DNA of 64,000 bases. Source: Arsenicibacter rosenii. GTDB taxonomy: Bacteria > Bacteroidota > Bacteroidia > Cytophagales > Spirosomataceae. Positions 19,116 to 27,993 of the stretch are shown here, in pieces. Within the stretch, counting starts at the first letter, position 1. Each line of letters opens with the position of its first letter. Location of the stretch: contig NZ_MORL01000015.1 of assembly GCF_001870735.1 (NCBI RefSeq), positions 58,862 through 122,861 on the forward strand. The letters run 5' to 3'. Below the pieces are notes generated by a model. The model was not told where the DNA came from. It did no database searches and worked only from the letters and a program-made list of their open reading frames with translations. Both the position numbers and the translations under genes were made by a program.

Positions 19116-19772
19116 CTATTTCAACGCCGGTTTTACCAGTTTGGTCCAGAGTGCATAGCCGTTTGGCAGCATGTGCAGGCTATCTCCCTTGTAGTACTCC
19201 CCGTGTGGCTGTCCGTTGGCATAGAGCATCGGGGTATAAGTGTCTACGTATTTTGTTCGCTTCTGCTTTTTCAGGTAGCCTTTAATCATTGCGTTAGCTT
19301 CCTGAACAACAGGCCAGTACTTCCGGCGCGACGGGCTTGGTTTCATAGCAATGTAGACAAACGACACTTTCGGCAACGCCTTGCGGACGTACTGAAACAG
19401 ATCCACAAACTGGTCATAGACATACTGCGCCGACTTACCGGCGGCAACATCGTTCTCACCCGAATACAAGACCACCTGTTTCGGCTGGTATCTGATAATG
19501 ATACGGTCGGCGAAGTAACGGGCATCAGCCAGCCCTGATCCGCCAAAACCACGGTTTAGAACCGGTTTATCCGGAAAATCGGCAGCAAGGCTTTCCCAGT
19601 ACCGGATCGACGAACTGCCGGTAAATACAATCGGATGAACAGGCGGCGGCGTAGTTTTGTCTTTTTCCTCAAAGGCGTTGATGTCGGATTCAAACTTATT
19701 CTGGGCAAAAACGCACAGGGGAAATAAAAACAGGAACAGTTGGGTAATGTAACGGGTTGTGTTGAGTTTCAT
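19116..19772 (-). CDS. SGNH/GDSL hydrolase, secreted
   Basis: A 218-residue hydrolase with a signal peptide (ends CVFAQ). SGNH blocks are present in order: VFTGSSSIRYWESL (nucleophile Ser in GSSS), GFGGSG (oxyanion Gly), LYSGENDVAAGK (GEND replaces GxND, Asn present) and GDSLHMLPNG (Asp-x-x-His). It is predicted to cleave acyl esters, perhaps on envelope polysaccharide or lipid. The stop is 15 bp short of the murF stop-to-start gap, so it is co-directional with and probably downstream of murF. Confidence 0.9.
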   Translation of the reverse strand: MKLNTTRYITQLFLFLFPLCVFAQNKFESDINAFEEKDKTTPPPVHPIVFTGSSSIRYWESLAADFPDKPVLNRGFGGSGLADARYFADRIIIRYQPKQVVLYSGENDVAAGKSAQYVYDQFVDLFQYVRKALPKVSFVYIAMKPSPSRRKYWPVVQEANAMIKGYLKKQKRTKYVDTYTPMLYANGQPHGEYYKGDSLHMLPNGYALWTKLVKPALK

Positions 19773-19787
19773 GTTGTCAGGGTCAGA

Positions 19788-21083
19788 TTAAATAAACGGC
19801 ACGACGGTCTCCAGCCCCATACCGCGGGAGCCTTTAATGAGGATATGTGTATTCTCAAAGGGATAGTCCATAATCCAGTTGTGCAGCGAGAACTTGTCCG
19901 GAAAAAAATACGCCTTAGGCAGTGCTGGCAACGCGTATTTCATGTCTTTTCCGGCCAGAATGACCAGATCAAACTTACCGGTAGCGACCAGCTCGCCCAG
20001 AGCCGCGTGTTCCGCTTCACTTTCGGGCCCCAGTTCGTACATATCGCCCAGAATTACCGCTTTCCTTTCTGCCGGCAGGTTCATGAACTGCCGGATCGCA
20101 GCGGCCATCGAACTTGGGTTGGCATTATAGGCATCCAGCAAAATCGTGTTCGACCCTTTGTGCACTACCTGCGACCGGTTGTTGGTCGGGTTATAATCGG
20201 CCACGGCGCGGTTGGCTTCTTCGCTCGTTACGCCGAAATAAGCGCCTATTGCCAGGGCCGCGGCCATGTTATCAAAATTATACCGGCCGGGCAGATGGGT
20301 TTTGACTTCATGACCGGCGGCATCCCGATATACCACCACCGGCGTTTCGTCAAGCAGAGTCGGGCCGTCGGTTAAATACGTCACGACTTCCTTAAACGAC
20401 CGCTCTTCTTTCATGGCCATAATCGTGGCATCCTGCGCATTCACAAACACCGTTCCGCCCGATTTGGCCAGCCAGTCAAACAGCTCCCCCTTGCCTTTCC
20501 GGACGCCCTCAACGCCGCCAAAGCCTTCGAGGTGTGCTTTCCCGATGTTGGTAATCATGCCGTGGGTCGGCTCGGCAATCGAACAGAGCAACGCAATTTC
20601 CTGCTGATGGTTCGCGCCCATTTCAATCACAGCCATTTCGTACCGGTCATCGCCGTCGCCCCGAATGGAGAGCAGCGTCAGCGGTACGCCAATGTGGTTA
20701 TTGAAGTTGCCAAGGGTAGCGTAGGTTTTATAGCGCTTCGACAACACGGCAGCAATCAGTTCTTTAGTGGTTGTTTTGCCGTTTGAGCCTGTCATAGCCA
20801 CTACCGGGATAGTGAGTGTCCGCCGATGATACCGCGCCAGGTCCTGCAAGGCTGTCAGCCCATCGTCAACCAGCAGACAGCGCTGATCAGAAGCCGCCAC
20901 GGCGGGATCGTCTACCACGGCATAGCGCGCCCCTTTCGCCAGAGCATCCGCCGCAAACTGATTTCCGTCGAAAGCAGGGCCTTTCAGGGCAACAAACAAA
21001 CATGCCGGCAAAATCTTCCGGGTATCGGTCGAAACACTCGTGCACTCCAAAAATTTATGGTATAGTTGAGCCGTTGATGTCAT
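19788..21083 (-). CDS. murF: UDP-N-acetylmuramoyl-tripeptide--D-alanyl-D-alanine ligase
   Basis: A 431-residue Mur ligase that adds D-Ala-D-Ala to the muropeptide precursor in the cytoplasm. It has the N-terminal VSTDTRKI and FDGNQFAADALAKGA of MurF, the ATP loop AMTGSNGKTTTKELIAAVL and EMGANHQQEIALLC, and the C-terminal domain DAYNANPSSMAAAI with LGDMYELG. The C-terminal MGLETVVPFI is the expected end. Cytosolic cell-wall synthesis genes are not clustered around it here. Confidence 0.96.
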   Translation of the reverse strand: MTSTAQLYHKFLECTSVSTDTRKILPACLFVALKGPAFDGNQFAADALAKGARYAVVDDPAVAASDQRCLLVDDGLTALQDLARYHRRTLTIPVVAMTGSNGKTTTKELIAAVLSKRYKTYATLGNFNNHIGVPLTLLSIRGDGDDRYEMAVIEMGANHQQEIALLCSIAEPTHGMITNIGKAHLEGFGGVEGVRKGKGELFDWLAKSGGTVFVNAQDATIMAMKEERSFKEVVTYLTDGPTLLDETPVVVYRDAAGHEVKTHLPGRYNFDNMAAALAIGAYFGVTSEEANRAVADYNPTNNRSQVVHKGSNTILLDAYNANPSSMAAAIRQFMNLPAERKAVILGDMYELGPESEAEHAALGELVATGKFDLVILAGKDMKYALPALPKAYFFPDKFSLHNWIMDYPFENTHILIKGSRGMGLETVVPFI

Positions 21084-21195
21084 AAGAACAGAGTCTTGTT
21101 CGTTGTTAGCTTAATGTACAGGTTTGGCGCATGGTCATTTACCCGCGCAGCTACAGACAGGTACACCCGCTCTGCCCATAGATGCCCAAAAATAC

Positions 21196-23397
21196 ATGAA
21201 AAACTATATTGCAGCCCTGCTGGTTGCTTTTCCGTTGCTTAACTACGCACAATCGCTCTCTTTCCGGTATGATCTGAAACCTGCGCTGACAGTAAATGGC
21301 CGGACCTTACCCAATCCATGGGTAGGTGGCATGAACGCCTGCCAGTTTTCGACCATGAAACTCAACAATGATACGTTCGACGATCTGGTGGTGTATGACC
21401 GCAGTAACCGGAAAATCAGCACGTTTCTATGGACCGATAAGGGCTGGCAATATGATCCGTCGTACGAAACCGCCTTTCCGGCCATCCAGAACTGGATGCT
21501 GCTGGTTGATTATGACGGCGACGGCAAAAAAGATCTTTTTGCCCAAAGCACATTTGGCATTCAGGTATTACGCAATACGTCGGTGGGTGGCAAGGTAAGC
21601 TGGCAGGTGGCCGCCAACCCGCTGATTACAGAGGGCTTAGGTGGCCGCCAGAACCTGTACGTAGCCTCGTCAGACATTCCGGCCATCGTTGACCTCGACG
21701 ACGACGGCGACATCGACATTCTGACCTTCGATGCTTCGGGCAACCTGCTTACGCTACAGCAAAACCTCAGCCGCGAACAACAGGGCGTTTCGGGTCTGAC
21801 CTTCAAACGGATCGGCAGTTGCTGGGGTGGTTTTCAGAAAGAATACTGCAATGATTTTGTGTTTGGCGTTGATTGCAGTCTCGGCGGTCGCATAGCCGTT
21901 ACCGGCGCTGCACGCCCGGCCACGCCCGCCCATACCGGCAACACCATTACGCTGTTCGATACCAACGGCGACGGCACCAAAGACCTGCTGGCGGGCTTTG
22001 TCAGCTGCCAGAATATTGCCCTCGTCAAAAATGGAGGCCCGAATACGGCCGAAGCCAAATTCACGTCCTTCGAGGCTAACTTCCCGGCCAAAGATCCGAT
22101 CAACTTCCAGAACTTTCCGGCGGTTTTCTGGGAAGATGTCGACGGCGACGGCAAAAAAGATTTACTGGCCACCCCAAACGTACTCAGCAATGAAGGCAAT
22201 CTGATCAACTTTCAGTCGTCGAACTGGTTTTATCGCAATGTCGGCACCAACCAAAAACCTGACTTTCAGTTAGTACAGAAAGATTTCCTGCAAAAGGATA
22301 TGCTGGACCTCGGCGAACGGGCAGCTCCGGCCCTGGCCGATCTGGACGGTGACGGCGACCTTGACCTGCTGGTTGGTAACGGCGGTATGCTGACTAACCA
22401 GGGTTTTCGTGGAAGCCTGTTTTATTTCGAAAACAAAGGCACGGCCCAGGAAGCTTACTTTGATCTGGTTTCCAGTGATTATCTCGGGTTGGGAAGTTCC
22501 ACTGTTCTGACCGACCTGATGCCGCGCTTTGCTGACCTGGATGGCAACGGGGGGCTAGATCTGATTGTGTTCAGCAACTCCGCACGCGGTATTGAAATCC
22601 GTACCTTTTTTAACCAATCAGGTGCCAGAGCGGCTGCTAAATATACGCTGGCCAGCGTCAGACTGATTCCAACACCTAACCTGCTGGGGCCGGGCGACAT
22701 TCCGGCGTTTGCCGACGTTGACAAGGACGGATTGCCCGATATGCTCGTTGGCCGATCTATCGGCAACATTGCCTACTACCGTAATACCGGCACGGCCTCA
22801 AGCCCTGCTTTCCAGCTCCAGACCGAAGAGTATGGCGGCTCAAAGGTTAACACGCTTGCCGGCGGCCCGTCACTGGCTATTGTTGATCTCAACGGCGATC
22901 AGCGGCCGGAACTTGTTTCGGGGGATCAATGGGGAAAGATGAAGCTATATCGTTTTCCGGATCAGCCCAATCAGTCGTTGGTGCTGCTGGATACACTGGC
23001 CGCCCTGGGAACACCTGGTCATGACCTGATGCTGGCCACCGGCGATCTGGATGGCGATCAGCTCCCCGACCTGATGATCGGGACAGCAGGCGGCGGGCTC
23101 CGGTACCTGAAAAATACGTCCGAAAAAGTAGTCATTACCGGTACAGACAACGGTGAGCCTGTGCTGCCATGGGCCTATCCCAACCCGACCGAGCGCTACG
23201 TCACGATCCGCCCACCCCGCGACGGGATCGCCGAAGTTATTTCGCTCAGCGGGCAGCAACTGATGCAGGGACTGTCTGTCAGAGCCCATAACGAAACCCT
23301 ACTGGACCTCGGCGCTCTGGGCGATGGCACGTATCTTATCCGGCTCTTATCCGACGGAAAACCGCCGCTGATTCAGAAGGTTGTGGTCTGGAAATAA
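21196..23397 (+). CDS. FG-GAP/VCBS repeat secreted protein with T9SS type A sorting domain
   Basis: About 733 residues. A signal peptide (MKNYIAALLVAFPLLNYAQS) supports the ATG at 21196. The body has at least six FG-GAP/VCBS-like repeats with calcium-binding patterns such as DYDGDGKKDLF, DLDDDGDIDIL, DTNGDGTKDLL, DVDGDGKKDLL, DLDGDGDLDLL and DVDKDGLPDML. The last ~75 residues (YPNPTERYVTI to QKVVVWK) form a type A C-terminal sorting domain that directs the protein through the type IX secretion system. It is probably a cell-surface beta-propeller adhesin or binding protein. Confidence 0.92.
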   Translation: MKNYIAALLVAFPLLNYAQSLSFRYDLKPALTVNGRTLPNPWVGGMNACQFSTMKLNNDTFDDLVVYDRSNRKISTFLWTDKGWQYDPSYETAFPAIQNWMLLVDYDGDGKKDLFAQSTFGIQVLRNTSVGGKVSWQVAANPLITEGLGGRQNLYVASSDIPAIVDLDDDGDIDILTFDASGNLLTLQQNLSREQQGVSGLTFKRIGSCWGGFQKEYCNDFVFGVDCSLGGRIAVTGAARPATPAHTGNTITLFDTNGDGTKDLLAGFVSCQNIALVKNGGPNTAEAKFTSFEANFPAKDPINFQNFPAVFWEDVDGDGKKDLLATPNVLSNEGNLINFQSSNWFYRNVGTNQKPDFQLVQKDFLQKDMLDLGERAAPALADLDGDGDLDLLVGNGGMLTNQGFRGSLFYFENKGTAQEAYFDLVSSDYLGLGSSTVLTDLMPRFADLDGNGGLDLIVFSNSARGIEIRTFFNQSGARAAAKYTLASVRLIPTPNLLGPGDIPAFADVDKDGLPDMLVGRSIGNIAYYRNTGTASSPAFQLQTEEYGGSKVNTLAGGPSLAIVDLNGDQRPELVSGDQWGKMKLYRFPDQPNQSLVLLDTLAALGTPGHDLMLATGDLDGDQLPDLMIGTAGGGLRYLKNTSEKVVITGTDNGEPVLPWAYPNPTERYVTIRPPRDGIAEVISLSGQQLMQGLSVRAHNETLLDLGALGDGTYLIRLLSDGKPPLIQKVVVWK

Positions 23398-23516
23398 ACC
23401 TTGCCCAGTAGTTTCCGGTTCTGTATGAACAAGCCTGCGTCTGACGGTGTCTGATCAGCAACCCATTGCCGGATATAGCTCGTCAAATGCAGTTCGTAAA
23501 ATCACTTCAGAACGTT

Positions 23517-23897
23517 ATGGAAAATACCAACAACGCCGACCAACAACCCGTTGACCAGCAGACCGGCGGACCGCTCGAAGGCCTTTCGCCACGCAACAAC
23601 GCCAGCCAGGAAAACCTGGCCAAAGACGCAGCCGGTGATCCGGAAGAGAGCGCCATCTACGCCGGCCTCGGCCTGAACAGCGACAGTACCGATGAATGGA
23701 ATCCGGCCTCGGAAGAGGCGACCGACTCCGTTTTGTATACCGATACGGCAACCGCTCAGCATGCGTTTGACAATGTCTCGAACGATGTCGATTATGACAA
23801 GCTTCCGACCAATGAAGCCCTGAGCGAAGAGGAAATCGACCGGCTCAACGACGAAACGGATACAACCGATAAAGGCGATCCTTACCTGGCCTACTAA
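23517..23897 (+). CDS. Acidic protein of unknown function
   Basis: A 126-residue protein, very acidic and rich in Asn, Asp, Glu and Thr, without a signal peptide or membrane segment. It starts MENTNNADQQPVDQQ; an in-frame upstream start at 23466 is less likely. Landmarks are ESAIYAGLGLNSDST and TNEALSEEEIDRLN. Low-complexity acidic proteins like this are common and unassigned in Cytophagales. A terminator hairpin follows. Confidence 0.6.
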   Translation: MENTNNADQQPVDQQTGGPLEGLSPRNNASQENLAKDAAGDPEESAIYAGLGLNSDSTDEWNPASEEATDSVLYTDTATAQHAFDNVSNDVDYDKLPTNEALSEEEIDRLNDETDTTDKGDPYLAY

Positions 23898-23945
23898 GTT
23901 TGTTTCTGCATCCGGCCAATTACCTATATTTTTGTCTGACTGACG

Positions 23946-24000
23946 AAAGAAGAACTCAGGATCGTTTTCTGTTAACCTTCCGTGAGTTCTTCTTTTTTTT
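23946..24000 (+). terminator. Rho-independent terminator
   Basis: AAAGAAGAACTCA (23946-23958) pairs with TGAGTTCTTCTTT (23983-23995), followed by a T run. It separates the acidic protein gene from the T9SS plug gene. Confidence 0.85.
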
Positions 24001-24045
24001 GAGACCCCAGAAGGTCATATTCAGCAGCACATAACCACTTTTTGT

Positions 24046-25356
24046 ATGCCCAACGCCTTCCACCGTATCTGGATTGCTCTTTCGTGGTTGTTAACCATGC
24101 AGGCAACCGCGCAGACAATTCCGACAACAGACCAGATCCTTGACCCCAAAATCCATACGGTTTTGCTGTACCCGCTGATTGGCTCCACCCCCGACAGCCC
24201 CGGTAAAACCTTGAACCCACCCATAGTGCTGACCAGCGAAGACGCCATGAACGGGCAGCAGCTGCAACTCGAATTTGACGATCTGACGGGCAGTTACCGG
24301 ATGTTCCGGGCAAAGTTTATTCACTGCAACGCCGACTGGCAGAAATCAGCCCTGAACGACATTGAATTTACGTATGAATACAACGATTATCCGATCAGCG
24401 AATACCAGACTTCCCTGAATACCAAAGTCTTATATTATCATTATCGGTTTACTGTTCCACGTGTAAAGTTACCGGGCAACTACATTCTGGTTGTTTTTGA
24501 TGAGCGGAACCCGCGTAAAATTCTCTTTACACGCCGGTTTATGACGTATGCCAACAAAGTGAACGTAACGGCCGGTATCCGTTTCTCAACCAGTCCGCAG
24601 CGGCAGTTTCAGGACCAGCAGATTGATATGAGCATCGACTACCGCAATTATCAGGTAGTATCACCACAGGACGATTTCAAGGTTGTTATCCGTCAGAATT
24701 ACCGCGACGATAAGGTCATTACGGGGCTGAAGCCCAACAACGTCCGCGTGTTTGAGCAGCAGATTGATTATAATCTGTTTGACCTCAGCAATACCATACC
24801 GGGCGGTAATGAGTTCCGTTTTTTTGACACCCGTACGGTACTTTCCCGCGGTAACTATGTCGACCGCGTACAGTACCAGCCCGACCGCACGATTGCGTTT
24901 ATCTCGCCGGATCAGCCACGTATACAGGGCGCCTATATTCAGGCCGACGACTTCAACGGGCTGTTCGTAATCGATCACCGCGAATCCGGCAATCCGGGAG
25001 TCAGTGCTGATTACATTGAAACCGTTTTTACGCTTAATATCAACGAATTGCCCGATGGCGAGCCGTATGTCAACGGCGCGTTCAATTTCTGGCAACTGAC
25101 CGACGCCAACCGCATGACCTATGATCCGGCGATTCGTTCGTACCGGGCATCCATCTGGCTGAAACAAGGTGTTTATAACTATGATTACGTTGTCAAACGC
25201 AACAGTCCACGACCTACGGCTGATGAGCTTCTGATTGAAGGTAGCTATTCGGGCACCGAAAACGATTACGAAGTTCTGGTCTATCACCGCCCGCCCGCTG
25301 CCCGCGCCGATCAGCTGATTGCCTACAAGCGGCTCGGCGTGAATAAGCGGAAATAG
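24046..25356 (+). CDS. Type IX secretion system plug-family protein (DUF5103)
   Basis: A 436-residue exported protein. After the signal peptide (MQATAQT) it follows the DUF5103/T9SS plug pattern: KIHTVLLYPLIGSTPDSPG-like start, EFDDLTGSYRMFRAKFIHCNADW, the conserved HCNADW, EFTYEYNDYPISEYQTSLNT and LPDGEPYVNGAFNFWQLTDAN. Family members plug the translocon of the type IX secretion system; this label follows a Pfam renaming and I have not tested it. The sorting-domain protein encoded at 21196 is a plausible client. Confidence 0.87.
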   Translation: MPNAFHRIWIALSWLLTMQATAQTIPTTDQILDPKIHTVLLYPLIGSTPDSPGKTLNPPIVLTSEDAMNGQQLQLEFDDLTGSYRMFRAKFIHCNADWQKSALNDIEFTYEYNDYPISEYQTSLNTKVLYYHYRFTVPRVKLPGNYILVVFDERNPRKILFTRRFMTYANKVNVTAGIRFSTSPQRQFQDQQIDMSIDYRNYQVVSPQDDFKVVIRQNYRDDKVITGLKPNNVRVFEQQIDYNLFDLSNTIPGGNEFRFFDTRTVLSRGNYVDRVQYQPDRTIAFISPDQPRIQGAYIQADDFNGLFVIDHRESGNPGVSADYIETVFTLNINELPDGEPYVNGAFNFWQLTDANRMTYDPAIRSYRASIWLKQGVYNYDYVVKRNSPRPTADELLIEGSYSGTENDYEVLVYHRPPAARADQLIAYKRLGVNKRK

Positions 25357-25364
25357 ATGCCCAT

Positions 25365-25397
25365 AAAAAAGGCGGACATCAAATGTCCGCCTTTTTT
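25365..25397. terminator. Bidirectional terminator between the plug gene and ychF
   Basis: AAAAAAGGCGGACAT pairs with ATGTCCGCCTTTTTT around a CAA loop between convergent genes. It has A- and T-tracts on both sides. Confidence 0.92.
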
Positions 25398-25416
25398 TAT
25401 GAATGAGTTAATCCGT

Positions 25417-26520
25417 CTACACGTTAAACCGGAAGTGCATGATATCGCCGTCCTGAACGACATATTCCTTGCCTTCAACTGACATTTTACCGGCGTCCTT
25501 GATAGCGGCTTCAGATTTATACTGTACGTAGTCCGGCAGTTTAATTACCTCAGCCCGAATAAAGCCCCGCTCAAAGTCGGTATGAATAACACCGGCTGCC
25601 TGAGGTGCTTTCCAGCCGCGCTGAATCGTCCAGGCGCGTACTTCCTTTACGCCGGCGGTGAAGTAGGTAATCAGGTTCAACAGGCTATACGACGCCTTAA
25701 TCAGCTGGCTAAGGCCCGATTCGGTCAAACCATATTCTTCCAGGAACATCTGCTGTTCTTCCGGCTCCGACATTTCCGAAATCTGCGACTCGATATTGGC
25801 GCAAATCACCAGTACGTCAGCACCTTCGGCTTTTACAGCTTCCCGCAGTTGATCCGAATATTTATTCCCGTTTGGCAGAGAACCTTCGTCTACGTTAGCC
25901 ACATAAATAACCGGCTTGATTGTCAGGAGGTGCAGATCACCGACAGCCGCCCGTTTTTCTTCTTCCGTTGCGTCGACCAGACGGGCGTTTTTACCATCTT
26001 CCAGCGCATTTTTATACCGCAGTAAAACCTCCAGTTCCGCCTTTGCTTTGGCATCGCCGCTTACACGGGCTGCTTTTTCAATCCGTTGCAGTTTTTTATC
26101 AACCGACTCAAGATCTTTCAGCTGCAATTCGGTGTCAATGATGTCTTTGTCAAAAATCGGATTGACACGACCTTCCACGTGCACGATATTGTCGTCTTCG
26201 AAGCACCGGATCACGTGTACGATGGCATCAACCTCGCGGATATTGGCCAGGAATTTATTACCCAGACCCTGTCCCTGGCTCGCGCCTTTAACCAGACCGG
26301 CGATATCGACAAACTCAATGATTGTCGGTACTACTTTCTGAGGTTTAACCAGTGTTTCCAGCGTATCCAGCCGCTCATCCGGCACGGTTACGACCCCTAC
26401 GTTCGGGTCTATGGTACAGAACGGATAGTTTGCGGCCTCAGCCTTACCGCTCGAGATTGCATTAAACAGTGTTGACTTACCCACGTTTGGCAAGCCCACA
26501 ATTCCACATTGAAGTCCCAT
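25417..26520 (-). CDS. ychF: Redox-regulated ATPase YchF (OBG family)
   Basis: A 367-residue P-loop protein. The ATG at 26520 begins MGLQCGIVGLPNVGKSTLFN, the conserved start of YchF, so the 19 extra residues of a longer frame are excluded. G-motifs are GLPNVGKST, DIAGLVKGASQGQGLGN and the ATP-selective NxxE-type segment YVANVDEGSL. The C-terminal TGS domain ends with GKEYVVQDGDIMHFRFNV. YchF binds ATP rather than GTP and is linked to ribosomes and redox stress. An unusual long inverted repeat lies in its 5' region. Confidence 0.96.
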   Translation of the reverse strand: MGLQCGIVGLPNVGKSTLFNAISSGKAEAANYPFCTIDPNVGVVTVPDERLDTLETLVKPQKVVPTIIEFVDIAGLVKGASQGQGLGNKFLANIREVDAIVHVIRCFEDDNIVHVEGRVNPIFDKDIIDTELQLKDLESVDKKLQRIEKAARVSGDAKAKAELEVLLRYKNALEDGKNARLVDATEEEKRAAVGDLHLLTIKPVIYVANVDEGSLPNGNKYSDQLREAVKAEGADVLVICANIESQISEMSEPEEQQMFLEEYGLTESGLSQLIKASYSLLNLITYFTAGVKEVRAWTIQRGWKAPQAAGVIHTDFERGFIRAEVIKLPDYVQYKSEAAIKDAGKMSVEGKEYVVQDGDIMHFRFNV

Positions 26521-26527
26521 ATGATTT

Positions 26528-26619
26528 GTGAATGAGCGATTGAGTGATTGAGTGACTGTTTCCGGCTTGCCACTCACTTATCGTAAGGCTGCCGCTCAAT
26601 CATTCAATCGCTCATTCAC
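26528..26619 (-). repeat. 27-nt inverted repeat in the 5' region of ychF
   Basis: The arms (26528-26554 and 26593-26619) are complementary over 27 positions if two G-U pairs are allowed on the RNA, with a 38-nt loop. Each arm itself contains repeats of GATTGAGT/GAATGAG. It lies 8 bp upstream of the start codon on the transcribed side, so it would be in the leader. Confidence 0.75.
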
Positions 26620-26802
26620 TCATTAAAATTTCCGCAAAAGTACAACAAAAAAGCCTGCGACGATGAGTCCAGGCTAAGGGTAGTAATGATTTACAGGCGA
26701 CAACGGTCAATTATTGCTTACGATCTGCATTTCAGTGGAAAGAAATAATCTAATACGTAAGAAAAATCGTAAAACAACCGCCGGTTTATCGTCCGACACA
26801 GG

Positions 26803-27123
26803 TTAATCCCACTTCAGATCGCTGTTGAAGTCGTCAAATTCTTCCCGCTGGTTAAACTGAGAGAAGTCAACATCGGGCATGAGTTCATTTTTTATGTGAT
26901 CTACGGTTCCCCGCAGCGCCTCGATAAATTTATCGAAGTCCTCCTTATAAATGAACATTTTATGCTTCTCGTAGGTAAACCCATCGCCCTGCGGGTGGCG
27001 GCGACTTTCAGTAATAGTCAGGTAATAATCATTCGCACGGGTCGACTTAACGTCAAAGAAATATGTTCGTTTCCCGGCCCGTACCCGCTTAGAGTAGATT
27101 TTTTCCTTCTCTCGTTCTTCCAC
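26803..27123 (-). CDS. DUF3276 family PUR-alpha-like nucleic-acid-binding protein
   Basis: About 106 residues. The Bacteroidota-type PUR domain is seen in EEREKEKIYSKRVRAGKRTY, FFDVKSTRANDYYLTITESR and MFIYKEDFDKFIEALRGTVD. I place the start at the GTG at 27123. A longer frame opens at a TTG (27159) that lies inside the promoter -7 box, so it cannot be the start. The family binds single-stranded DNA or RNA; the cellular role is not known. Its C-terminus is acidic (EEFDDFNSDLKWD). Confidence 0.9.
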   Translation of the reverse strand: MEEREKEKIYSKRVRAGKRTYFFDVKSTRANDYYLTITESRRHPQGDGFTYEKHKMFIYKEDFDKFIEALRGTVDHIKNELMPDVDFSQFNQREEFDDFNSDLKWD

Positions 27124-27155
27124 AATTACAGTGAGGTTTAGAGTTGCTCTAAACG

Positions 27156-27186
27156 CCAAATTAAGTGCAATAGTATCAGGAACAAA
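27156..27186 (-). promoter_or_regulatory. Bacteroidota promoter of the DUF3276 gene
   Basis: On the minus strand, TTTG (27186-27183), a 19-nt spacer and TAATTTGG (27163-27156) match the TTTG-N19-TAnnTTTG consensus with one mismatch in the -7 box. It lies 33 bp upstream of the chosen GTG and excludes the TTG at 27159 as a start. Confidence 0.65.
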
Positions 27187-27272
27187 AGAATATTATTAAA
27201 TAAATTTTAAGATCAGTATACAGACTCTTTAGCAGGCGGCAGATTTTTGAGTGGACGGCTGACAGACAGACA

Positions 27273-27304
27273 TTTGGGCCTTAACGTTTTTTTTCGTAAC
27301 TTTG
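27273..27304 (+). promoter_or_regulatory. Bacteroidota promoter of the RlpA-like gene
   Basis: TTTG (27273-27276), a 20-nt spacer and TAACTTTG (27297-27304) match the Bacteroidota consensus in full. The start codon follows ~90 bp further, leaving a leader with a strong hairpin. Confidence 0.75.
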
Positions 27305-27330
27305 TTTTGTGGAAGTTGCACTTTTTAGGG

Positions 27331-27367
27331 AGAGGGGTATGTGTCAGCGATAGAGACATACCCCTCT
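27331..27367 (+). promoter_or_regulatory. Leader hairpin before the RlpA-like gene
   Basis: AGAGGGGTATGTGTC pairs with GACATACCCCTCT (13 pairs, two-base bulge) around AGCGATAGA and is followed by TTTGCTTGTT. It sits between the promoter and the start codon, so it is either an attenuator or an mRNA-stability stem. Confidence 0.6.
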
Positions 27368-27395
27368 TTGCTTGTTAAACTTAACCGTACGCTGT

Positions 27396-27842
27396 ATGAG
27401 CATAATCATGTCACTGATGCTGCTGTTTAGCACCATCAAACCGACGGAGGCTCAATCGGGCCTCATACAGAAGGGTAAGGCGTCGTTTTACTCTAAAAAG
27501 TTCCATGGCCGCAGAACCGCAGGAGGAGAAAAGGTGAATAGTCTGGCTTTTGAAGCCGCTCACCGGAACCTGCCGTTCAACACGATGGTCGAGGTTAAAA
27601 ATCTTGACAATCAACGCTCTGTCATTGTTCGTATTAACGACAGAGGGCCATTCTCTAAAGGCCGCATAATTGATATGACTTATGCAGCTGCTAAAGCGTT
27701 AGGCATCGTTCAGAAAGGTGTTGCTAACGTACAACTTCGGGTTGTCGGCGAAAATGGGGTCGTTGCACTGGCAGCCCCCGCCACGGTTCCCGCCACCGAA
27801 ACTCAGTTCCTTTCATCAGCTGAGTCAGTGAACCGCAATTGA
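27396..27842 (+). CDS. RlpA-like septal ring / lytic transglycosylase domain protein
   Basis: A 148-residue exported protein with a signal peptide (MSIIMSLMLLFSTIKPTEAQ). I chose the ATG at 27396 over a TTG at 27372. The double-psi beta-barrel is complete: KGKASFYSKKFHGRRTAGGE, AAHRNLPFNTMVEVKNL, VIVRINDRGPFSKGRIIDMT and AAAKALGI. RlpA proteins cleave peptidoglycan strands lacking stem peptides; the catalytic Asp lies in INDRGPF. It lacks the SPOR domain of larger homologues. Confidence 0.93.
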   Translation: MSIIMSLMLLFSTIKPTEAQSGLIQKGKASFYSKKFHGRRTAGGEKVNSLAFEAAHRNLPFNTMVEVKNLDNQRSVIVRINDRGPFSKGRIIDMTYAAAKALGIVQKGVANVQLRVVGENGVVALAAPATVPATETQFLSSAESVNRN

Positions 27843-27918
27843 TTGGCGTGCAGGTTTATCCTGCTTTTATCAGTCGGGCTTACAAGGAGATATCGTACCT
27901 TCCCCCGACTTTCGTATC

Positions 27919-27990
27919 GAACCGTTCGGATGCCGCTGCCTAAACGTAAACGGGCAACTTCCCAGGCTGACATCCGAACGGTTCTTTTTT
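27919..27990. terminator. Terminator between the RlpA-like gene and the macroglobulin gene
   Basis: GAACCGTTCGGATG (27919-27932) pairs with CATCCGAACGGTTC (27971-27984), followed by TTTTTT. It lies between convergent genes; the loop of 38 nt is large. Confidence 0.8.
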
Positions 27991-27993
27991 GTA

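Noticed and set aside
27157..27159. TTG start of the DUF3276 gene
   Set aside because: The codon lies within the promoter -7 box; the GTG at 27123 matches the family start.
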